From positions 1 through 64,000 of the forward strand of contig JADNRV010000054.1 in assembly GCA_015499995.1 (NCBI GenBank): a stretch of 64,000 nt of DNA, in the 5' to 3' direction. Of the stretch, positions 55,848 to 64,000 are shown in pieces. Below the pieces are notes generated by a model. It was not told the DNA's origin, did not search any database, and was given only the letters and a program-made list of their open reading frames with translations. Both the position numbers and the translations under genes were made by a program. Numbering within the stretch: the stretch's first letter is position 1; each line of letters begins with the position of its first letter. Origin of the DNA: Flammula alnicola. Its lineage: Eukaryota > Basidiomycota > Agaricomycetes > Agaricales > Strophariaceae.

Positions 55848-58800
55848 CTATGATCCAACAGCATATTTCTTCTTCAGATCTCGCGTTAGCGCGCGCAGCA
55901 TCGCGACAGTCACAGTCGGGCCCTCGGTAGGAGCCAGCGAAACTGTGCTGCCCGTGGGTGATGGTGTGTGTCGGCCGTTCATCTGCGGTGTTGAAGGCAC
56001 TGTACGATCGGCGTCGCCGTCGGTGGAGGTGACGGAGGCTGATAGTCGCGGACGCTTCGCTTCAGGGCTGCACATACGAAGAACAACGCATCATAAGCAT
56101 AAGTATTGGAGCGTAGACGATAGATGAGGAAGGAGAAAAACACTGACCTGCCCTGATCACTCGTCGTCACCGAGAAAGTGCGTCTCTTGGGCGACCTGCG
56201 CACACTGAAGTTGTAGGTCTGCAGTAGCTTCATCTGGTGTGGCCGGATAGATTCCTTGAACGCCTCAAGCGACGATGTGATGTTGGAATTGAGGATGGCC
56301 CGGTGGGCATCGACGCTCTTCGGATAGAGTCGTTCGAATCGGGTTTGGGTCATTTCGAAGAGGTGTTCTATGAATATTTGCGCTGGGAAGTCTATAAAGA
56401 GAGACAAATGAGCTCCGATGCTTGGGCCGGAATAGTGGAATGGAACGAACCTTGGCCAATGTTGCGGTGTGACTGCAAGTCCATGGCGATCCTTCTGGCA
56501 TCATCTCGCGGGCTGAGGGTCGATAGCCATTCGTTAACATCGTCATAACACGAGCTGAAAAAGGACGTTAGCTGGTGTCGCACGGTTCTGCGAACTCCAA
56601 CAAAAGGACGTACTCGCAATCATCGAGTTGGCTATAATCAAAGTCGGGTAGTGGATCTTGCGGGCCGGACAGCTCCAGCAATGATTGCACAGAATGGGAG
56701 ATGAGATTCAACAGACTGATGGACGCCTGGATGACTTGGCCGTACAGTTTCCAGTTGTCTGGAGGGTTGCTCAGCATCAGAGGCCGCAAGGAAAATCTGA
56801 AATAACTCACATCGTCCATTGATGTTGCAGTTCTCCATCCATTCACTCAAGAAAGAATGAAATGTGGGTTCAAATATCTTGAAGACGCCTCGTAACGAGA
56901 GTGTCTGAACCAGTTTTCCTTCCGTATCAAGAGTCAGCGAGTCCAGTGCTGCATCAAGCTTGATGTCTAGGTCCTTGGTAGCGGAGGTCATTGCGAACAC
57001 TTGATAGCTCTGAAGTACAGAGTCGGCGACCAACTTCTTGACCTAATTAAAGCAGGGTTTTCAGCTAAAGCCATAAATATCGACCAACGGGTTACTTACC
57101 ATGTCGAAGAAGTCAGACGTCGAGAAGGTCTGATCTTGCTCGCCCCAACAGGTGATCAGGAGGGATGGGATAAAATGACGTTTAGGAGACAGAATCTTCA
57201 CGATTTCCCGCAGTCGAGAACAGTCATCCAAGATACGATATTTTCTGAAGTCAACAAAGTCATCAGACTAGATATCAGAATTAGAATATGGCACCTACTT
57301 CTCGAGATCATCAGCCACATCACCTAGTGGGGTACACTCGAAAACGATAATACCAGGATACCCAGCAGTAATACCGCTTGCCGACGACAGTGGTATCGAG
57401 AAAACCGACTCGGACGCCCATGATCCCGATTCTGGGACATCAAACTTGCGTTCCAACCATATGGCAGTAGCGTCGCTTTCCGGGTTCATAGATAGCCATA
57501 TATGCCAGGGCAATTTTAGTGTAGATGGGTTGAGAGTCTTGACGTGTTTCCGCATGACCTGGAGGAAGGATCCTTTTGCCCATCGGAGCTCGTGTTCTTC
57601 GTGATTCTGGAGGAACAGCAAGATCGCAGCAGCGAAGGCGAGAGCAGAAGAACAAAGGAGAAGGTGGTCAGGTCCACGAAACACACATTGAAGTATAAGC
57701 AACAGAAACGTTTTGCACCTCTTTGAACCGTCTTGCAAGATCCTCATCCGTCCTCGGCGGTCGATATTCGCCCGACATGCGTTTCCTCGCCCGTTTCTTC
57801 AACGGCGAAGGACCATGCTCGCCCAATATTGCTCCGTTGATCGATATTCGTCTTTTCTTGTCTAGCGTCAGCCTATTCTTCGACGTCCGTAAAAGTATTT
57901 GGTTTTGTCGGCCGTTGACACTGTTCTGCAACTTCTCGCGATACTCGTCGCCATGCCGCCGAGCTTCGAGATACGCAGCTCTATCCGTCGCACGCTGGAT
58001 CCAACGCTCAAAAGTTTCCTTGACGAGCAAGCTCTTCTGTGCGAATGCCAGCGCCTTCTTCTTCATCTCCTCGACCTCTTCGATGTCATAGATGAACCTA
58101 TCAGGTGCCTTGCCCTTTCCATTCATGCTGGGCGGAGGCGATGACGGTCTGAACCTCTTCAAAGCCTTGGGCGTCGTCAACGGTGTGAAGTTGTTGAGAG
58201 CTTTCAAATTCGACGCCGTGGGTGACCCCATAACCAAAGGGCTCAGGACATCTTGACTACTAGAACTTGGTGATATCGATGGGCCTTCCAAGGTACTTCG
58301 AAGGTAACCTAGCAGCGGGTTAGGAGGTTGGAGAAGGGTGGTCGGCGTAGAAGGAAGAGAGATGGGTTGTTTCCTGGGCATGGGCGGTGGAATCCTCGGC
58401 GACGCTGCCGAAGGCGAAGAATTTGACCCTATAGATGTGTTAGTATCGATTTTGAGGAGTGGAGGTGCAGTAGGTCGGTTGAGTGGGGGTGTAACCGACT
58501 TCGAACCAGGAGGACTCGGTCTGTTGAAGAAAGAAGGCGGCGGTGTTGGTGTTGCTGATGATGGAGGAAATCCGATAAAAGGGGTTGTTCCATTGACTTT
58601 GGGTACCGTGGTTGTGGTCGTGGTTGTAGTTGTGAGTGGAGAGGTAAAACTGGGCATGGATGGTGGTGTTACTTCCTGGGTCGAAACTTTGACAGTTTCT
58701 TTGACCGAAGGAAACGAGAGTGGTTGAGAGAAGATGAAGGATTTTGATGGTTGAGGGGGTGTAAACTCCGGTGCTTTTGGATTCAAAGGCGGGGTTGTTG

Positions 58801-61212
58801 GCTTTGACGGTCCGGTCGAGAAGAACGAAGTCGTCGTACCGCCGGGGAAACCGCCCGAGAAAGGTGAACTACTTGACCCTCCAAATATTGACGTCGATGG
58901 GGTAGGCTGGCCAGGGGGTTGAGGTGGGAGTGTGGGTTTTGTATCTGAAAGGAAATTTTTAGGGAGGAAAGGAAAGTAGAAGCAGACAGAATTTACCAAA
59001 GAAGTTTAGTGATGGTGTAGCAGGGAATTTTGGCGTCGGTGGCTTCGTTGCAAACCCATTCGTTACTCCAGAGAAAGGTGAAGGAAAAGTTACTGCTTGC
59101 GGAGGCGGCGGGTTAGGAGCTGATGCAGCCGGCGTTGATATCGGCGCCGGGGCACCAAAAGTACCAAAGGCAGACTGCGTTTGACCACCAGAACCCCCAA
59201 ACACGGAAGGCGGTGCAGGCTTTGACGTCGAAAATGCAGAGGTTCCAAAGACAGATTGAGTACCGAAGGGATTGGGTGTGGCAACTAATCCTGCAAAAGC
59301 GCTTTTGGCGACAGGGGGTGGCTCCATGTTGGGTGGAGGTACGGCTGTTGAAGTTGTTGAATGTTGGGGCGTAAAGTCGGGGGAAAGCCACTCGGTAGCA
59401 CTGGGCTTAAGAGGCGCTGGAGGCGCTGGTTGAGGCGAGGGTTCTTCCTCCTGCGTTTGTTCGTAATCCACTCCCTCTGCCTCGTCATATCCTTCTTCTT
59501 CATTGTATTCTTCCTCTTCTTCACCTTCGCCGACTTCCTCTATCTCTCCAACAAAGTCATCTCCGACCTCCTGAATCTGTGCATGCGAAGAGACTCCGTC
59601 GATGATATCTGAGATAGTCAGGTCGCCCCTGATGGACTCAATATCATCAATGGTGTCCTTGCCGAACAATCGCTCGAGGAGACACGCCACGAGATACACC
59701 ATCACTGTGCTACCTTGCTCGTTGAGCACTGTAGCCAGCTGACTGAAGATCTGCATCCCCTCCTCCGCAACAATCAGTTTCGAGGTTTTGCTGATAGGAG
59801 CACTCTTTTCTTGGACATGCAACCGGAATGCGGTGGTAAGCTTGAACACAGGGTGGGAAGTGATGTATTCTGGAATGTCTTCGTGGCGTTCTTTCTGATC
59901 GCGGATGTGAATTAGGCGATGGTATACACGCATTTCGAGCTCTGTTGGTGATTCGTATCTCCCTCGTTGGTCCTCGTAAAATTCTTTGAGACTTTGCAGT
60001 GCTTTATTATCCAGGTTTAGTACACAAGAAGAGAGTGCACGAGTCATAAACTTACTGTTCATAAGCTGCTGCTCTTCCAAAGGAATGGAAAATCCTGGTC
60101 GGTCTCGCTCAAAGTGTAGGGCAAGGATGTGAAATCGAGCGCATCGATCGTGGCACTCGATGGCGAGAGGACCGGTGATGTGTTGCATTGTAAAGTCATT
60201 GCGAACTGCTCGAGAGCGGTCGCGGATGAAGTTGAATGTTGCTGAAAATCCACCACGAGGAAGAAGGTCGTGAAATAGGTAATCGAGTGTTCTCTGCGTT
60301 CAGGTATTTAGCACGATGATAGGCAGTCGAGCGGTCAAGATGGTTTTACTTTAAGGACATGAGGGGGCCGAAGATCGGATGGTTGGGTCTTGTCGCCTGC
60401 GGCGCGTTCGTACATTTTCACGGTGCGGTTATGATCCACCCTTTTCGTTCCAGGAATCTTAAACGATATCAGCGTAGTTTTCTCAAGTTGGTAAAGAAAC
60501 GAATAGCCTTACGGTTTCCCATTCGAACAGATTGTTTTCGCGTTCGCGTCTGTACCTCTCGAAACGGGGGCACATGTCCATGCATGTACCCACAATGGAT
60601 ATCGCATCTTCCAGGCGTTTGGGGACCAAAGGATCATCCATTTTGCCCTCTGCAATAGCATTCTTCCTCTCGATTTCTCGAGCTTTTACCAACTTTTAAA
60701 AGAAAATCAGTGTGGCGTAAACAGTGAGATGTGACCCGCACCTCTTGGTAGAACTTTTCGCGTTCCTCTGGCGAATTCAGCTCTGGCTCGTTTATCTCAT
60801 TATGTGTCGGCTCCTCCGCCTCCGGTTCCATGACCTGTTCTTCATCGTAAAATTCGTCTTCCTCGTGTTCTTCCCCCTCCACCCCAACCTCGTCGTGAGT
60901 CTCTCCGTTGTGGATAGGCGTACTGTCCATTGTGGCACGTTGTTGCTGGCTCGGAGAATCGTTGACTCGGAGAGAAACGTTGTGGAATACCCTCGGAGCA
61001 CCACGAGAAGAACTCCTCCCTCTTCCTCCGCCGCGATAACCTCCTCTTTCCCAACGTTCACTATCCGAGCGATTTGGCGTACTGCTCCTCGAGCCTCCAT
61101 CAGTTGCCGACCAATGCTTGTTCCTAGAATGGGGCCTTCCTCGGGCGCCTCCTGCATCGTGGATGACCCCTCCACGTCCTCGACCAGCCCTGGTGTACGA
61201 GGAACCGTCCAT
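55848..61212 (-). CDS. SAC3: SAC3/GANP-family mRNA export factor
   Basis: Thirteen exons on the minus strand: 61212-60742, 60692-60513, 60457-60350, 60293-60056, 60001-58997, 58944-57719, 57606-57299, 57244-57100, 57042-56811, 56758-56614, 56554-56451, 56391-56148, 56067-55848; 1541 aa, every phase consistent. SAC3 is the scaffold of TREX-2, which links transcription to mRNA export at the nuclear pore. RG-rich and acidic N-terminus; the SAC3 hallmark VGTCMDMCPRFERYRRE at about 191-207; then IPGTKRVDHNRTVKMYERAA and SDLRPPHVLKTLDYLFHDLL; PCI-like region to about 480; an acidic stretch; FG-type repeats (SVFGTSAF, SIFGGSS, FGTFG) at about 510-700; and a C-terminal region like GANP (ITCWGEQDQTFSTSDFFDM). 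No break seen; looks functional. The 57607-57718 intron uses a GTGCAA donor and is the least certain. Confidence 0.93.
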
Positions 61213-61388
61213 CGTTGTTGAACGAACAGCAAATGGTCTGTGCAACAAGTGAAAGGCAAATGACCAGGAAAATGGGAAACAAATAGAGGTAAATAACAGG
61301 TTATTGTGCCCGGCCACTTCGGACCGCTCACTGTCAGGACAGCGGGTTCGCTGAATATTCGCTGTCAGGACCACACCCTATAACCACT
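61213..61388. promoter_or_regulatory. short divergent promoter region
   Basis: Only 176 bp separate the SAC3 start (minus) from the small Cys-rich gene start (plus). Both transcripts must begin here. No clear TATA box was seen; GGTTATTGTGCC near 61301 and TCAGGACAGCGGG / TCAGGACCACACC (61338, 61366) are the only notable words. Confidence 0.45.
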
Positions 61389-61690
61389 ATGGCCGAAACT
61401 GTCTGCACAGTTGCTGCTACAGCATGCTTGGACGTTTGTACAGGAATCTTTCTCGATTTTATCTCAATTCGTGAGTGTCTGAATCTGGTAGTTCGAAGAT
61501 TCCTGCTGACATCTTCGTGATAGGCCATGCATGTACAGAGAACCTCTGTAGCTGCTCGCGGTGCTGTTCGTGCGGTACAAGTCAGCCGGAGGAGGACGAC
61601 ATTCCTGAGCGGGAAGCCCTCTTGCCGGACAATCGTCATCAAAATCTTCAGCCAAACACGCAACCAGCGATGCAAGCAGCGAAAAGATAG
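61389..61690 (+). CDS. small cysteine-rich, possibly membrane-associated protein (82 aa)
   Basis: Two exons, 61389-61470 and 61524-61690, intron 53 nt with GTGAGT and GATAG; 82 aa. The N-terminal 27 residues are hydrophobic with spaced cysteines (VCTVAATACLDVCTGIFLDF), then a basic/Cys cluster CSCSRCCSC, then an acidic and Gln/Asn-rich tail with an EREALLPDN motif. This layout recalls small Cys-rich proteins common in Agaricomycetes with a membrane segment followed by CC pairs (possible palmitoylation) and a dileucine-type acidic motif. The family is not named. Divergent from SAC3 with a 176 bp shared upstream region. Confidence 0.65.
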
Positions 61691-61702
61691 CTTTGGTGTC
61701 TA

Positions 61703-62342
61703 GCATGTAATATAGGTACGTTGGAAACCTTCAAGATCTCTGAGCACCCAGCATCGCTAAATTTCATCCGTTTTTCAGTTTATACCCTTCAATTTGTGAC
61801 ACCATTATGCACGTCGTCCTAATCAACTCAACCTTGCTATCCCTTTCAATCGGACATTCGTGCGAGATAAATCCTAAAGCCATTCTATACCTGCTCATTC
61901 TCTTTAAATCCCTAAAATACCTCCAGGCTGCAGATGATTCACCCAGTCTGATTCTCTATCATCTCCTCTAATCGGACCATATGTGATGCCCGATACGATA
62001 ACAAGAACTCTAGTCGGCGGCCATTCAGCAACAGCATTGGAGCAACGCCACACCCTCTTCAGGCCCGTATCTTCTCCCTCCATATCGATAGCAAAACTCC
62101 CCAATCTCTTATCAAGTTCCACCTTCGCCCTCACTTCGTTCTTTTGGCGCCAAATGGAGTTTGCAATCTCTTCAAGCTCTCCGATTGTGGAACCAGCGTC
62201 CCGAGCACCTCAGAGCCTAAGAATGGAACTGGATCCACCAGCAGTTTCCGCCTTGCTTTTTCGAATAACGAGGCTTTTTCAGAGGTTAGAAGAAGGAGCA
62301 CTTTGGGAACGCTAGAGCTTTGGCCGTTTCAGTAGGCTTCTC
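61703..62342. repeat. direct repeat, left copy (beside Nudix gene)
   Basis: Begins TAGCATGTAATATAGGTACG and continues with CCAGCATCGCTAAATTTCA, AACAAGAACTCTAGTCG and GGCCGTTTCAGT, in the same order as 63150-63872. Copies differ by many substitutions and by an insertion of roughly 70-130 bp in the right copy. Confidence 0.7.
61904..62134 (-). other. open minus-strand frame in the left repeat, possible gene remnant
   Basis: The minus frame, extending back to about 62200, reads like protein (EVRAKVELDKRLGSFAIDME..). Two plus frames are also open here, and the right repeat copy is not open in the same frame. It may be the ruin of a duplicated gene; no family recognised. Confidence 0.25.
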
Positions 62343-62467
62343 GAACGATATTACCTAATTAAATTTACTTATGTGTGTTTCCAGGAGCTGACTTTTAAAC
62401 CAGCAACCGCCTATCAGCGCCTATCCGATATCGATTATTCTCCATTTGCACGTCTTTCTCGTTCAGA

Positions 62468-63079
62468 ATGGCCAGCACCACAGAGGCCTTTACAAGTAAT
62501 ATCTCTCTCAGCCCTTCCGTAATGGCATTTACCATGCCACTTCATGGCCTGCGCCGCATACACAGAGATAAGCGCCTTGTTGCCGGAGTCGCCATTGTGG
62601 CGAGCGCCAGAGAAAATCGAGATCTGAAGAAGTTGCTTATCATACGCCGATCGTCTACAGAGGATGCCTATCCCGACATGTACGAGATACCAGGAGGTGG
62701 AGCGGAGGATGAGGATGAAAGCATCCTAATGACTGCTGCCAGAGAGACAAAGGAGGAGACTGGGCTGATGATCACAAGGATTCTGGATGTATTTGAAGGC
62801 TTCGAATACGAAACAAGGACAGGGAAGGCGGTGCAATTCAACTTTCTTGTTCAAGTTGAGGGCGGCTTGGATTCAGAAGTTAAGCTCAATCCTTCTGAAC
62901 ACGAGGCTTACGACTGGATTGGAGTCAACACCGACCTTACCGACTATCCCATGACTGAAAGTATGAAGTTGGTTGTGAAATCCGCCCTCAAGATTATCGA
63001 AAATACGGTACGCATGGTTCTCATACTCTATATTTACCGGTACCTTATACATAAATTCGCACAGAGCGCGGCGGTTTAG
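62468..63079 (+). CDS. Nudix hydrolase
   Basis: 203 aa if read through, or 184 aa if a 57-nt intron (63010-63066, GTACGC..CACAG, divisible by three) is removed, ending ..KIIENTSAAV. Nudix enzymes cleave nucleoside diphosphates linked to another group. The Nudix box is complete at 78-100: G-x5-E-x7-RE-x2-EE-x-G-L (G78, E84, R92, E93, E96, E97, G99), giving all metal-binding glutamates. A hydrophobic strand precedes it (VAGVAIVASA), and the C-terminal part has EHEAYDWIGV, as in small single-domain fungal Nudix proteins. The spliced form is preferred because the intron would otherwise add a membrane-like tail. Substrate cannot be told. It lies between two copies of a direct repeat. Confidence 0.88.
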   Translation: MASTTEAFTSNISLSPSVMAFTMPLHGLRRIHRDKRLVAGVAIVASARENRDLKKLLIIRRSSTEDAYPDMYEIPGGGAEDEDESILMTAARETKEETGLMITRILDVFEGFEYETRTGKAVQFNFLVQVEGGLDSEVKLNPSEHEAYDWIGVNTDLTDYPMTESMKLVVKSALKIIENTVRMVLILYIYRYLIHKFAQSAAV

Positions 63080-63149
63080 AAATATCGAAGGCTAGGAGGA
63101 CCTTCGCGCCTACACGGCTCGAATGTTGTAATAATAATTTTGGTGTAAG

Positions 63150-63872
63150 TATAGCATGTAATATAGGTACGTTGGAAGCCTTCAAGGTCTCTGAGCGCCC
63201 AGCATCGCTAAATTTCAGTCGTTCTTCAGTTTATACCCCTCAACTTGTAACACGATTGTGCACGTCCTAATCAATTCAACTTGCTATCGCTCTCAATCAG
63301 ATACTCGCGCAAGATTAATCCTAAAGCCTTTATGCGCCTGCTCATTCTCTTTTGAATCCTTAATGGAACTTGAAATACCTCTACCCAGCGCGCACCGACC
63401 GGCCAGGACCGCAGATGATTCACCCGGTCTGATTCCCTTTATCTCTCCAAAATCAGCCTTCTATCGCGACGACGATGCTCATCCAGAGCATGACGATGAA
63501 GAGTCCTCTACTCAATAATTCAGACCATAGGGTGCCTGATACCATAACAAGAACTCTAGTCGATGCTCGTTCAGCAATAGCAGAGGAGCAACGCCAAACC
63601 CTCTTATCTTCTCCTTCCACATGGATAGCAAACCCCCCAATCTCTTATCAAGTTGCACCCTCGCTTCAACCAAATGGAGTCCCCAATCTCTTCAACCTTT
63701 CCAACTGTGATTCGTGAATAAACGCCCCCGAGCATCTCAGAAAGGATCCAAAGCATCAATCGATTTACCAACAGTTTCTGCCTCCTTACCTTTTTCGGAC
63801 AACGAGCCTTTTTTTCCCGAGGTTAGGAGGTGCTTGGAGAGCATTCGAAGTTCGGCCGTTTCAGTGGGCTTT
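63150..63872. repeat. direct repeat, right copy (beside Nudix gene)
   Basis: Matches 61703-62342 in order. Contains an extra stretch near 63362-63420 and 63450-63520, where a short plus frame (MELEIPLPSAHRPARTADD.., to 63518) is open. I do not regard that as a proven gene. Confidence 0.7.
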
Positions 63873-64000
63873 TAATTCGTTCAACCTGCGTTCAGATGAT
63901 ATGCAGACAAGTCAGATGAATGCACTGATTCTTGATGCTTCGCGCATTTTGACATCACAATGTCATTGGCGCAATGCCCGACATGATATGGCCGCGAGTA
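63873..64000. other. right edge, no gene seen
   Basis: Short unique sequence after the right repeat copy; nothing recognised. Confidence 0.4.

Noticed and set aside
58338..58727. 129-codon plus-strand frame
   Set aside because: Antisense of the Pro/Thr-rich exon 6 of SAC3, which is phase-consistent with twelve other exons.

Overview
The window looks like genomic DNA of a mushroom-forming basidiomycete (Agaricomycetes). Genes are split by many 50-75 nt GT-AG introns, intergenic DNA is short and CT-rich near starts, and the gene families fit: a tyrosine-kinase-like kinase with an HGDLK loop, a NACHT-domain NTPase, an ACR3 arsenite carrier, a SAC3/GANP mRNA-export factor and a Nudix hydrolase. 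No rRNA, tRNA or CRISPR was seen, and the species cannot be named from sequence alone.

Left flank (1-7426): low-complexity intergenic DNA with two clusters of a GGTCAGTCA-type repeat; an eight-exon gene (1837-4376) that I read as a DUF4238-like domain fused to a protein kinase; and a complete five-exon ACR3 arsenite efflux gene on the minus strand (5250-6745).

Tandem array (7427-46592): this dominates the window. A block of about 10.5-11.4 kb is repeated head to tail three times, followed by a fourth partial unit (unit starts near 7427, 18834, 29325 and 39849). Each unit carries a TATA-driven plus-strand gene (A), a convergent minus-strand gene (B), a plus-strand FHA-domain gene, and in units 1-3 a long minus-strand multi-exon gene (C) with repeated exon modules. 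Only the last FHA gene is full length (1050 aa: FHA, low-complexity region, coiled coil, hydrophobic C-terminal tail). The other three keep the FHA domain but are cut at three different codons and joined to the same downstream sequence. Genes A, B and C carry different breaks in different units. Near-identical tracts shared by different pairs of units suggest gene conversion or recent unequal exchange.

Right flank (46593-64000): a NACHT gene (47229-55330) broken by a 4.4 kb terminal-inverted-repeat element that carries a PHO80/PCL-type cyclin fragment, by a 642 bp element flanked by TA dinucleotides, and by an in-frame stop plus a frame change. It is followed by a complete 13-exon SAC3/GANP-family gene on the minus strand (55848-61212, 1541 aa), a divergent small cysteine-rich protein gene (61389-61690), and a Nudix hydrolase gene (62468-63079) lying between two diverged direct repeats of 0.6-0.7 kb.

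Gene models were spliced by hand from GT/AG sites and frame continuity. Those for the kinase, ACR3, FHA copy 4, SAC3, the small Cys-rich gene and the Nudix gene are consistent in phase throughout. Models of genes A, B and C are incomplete.
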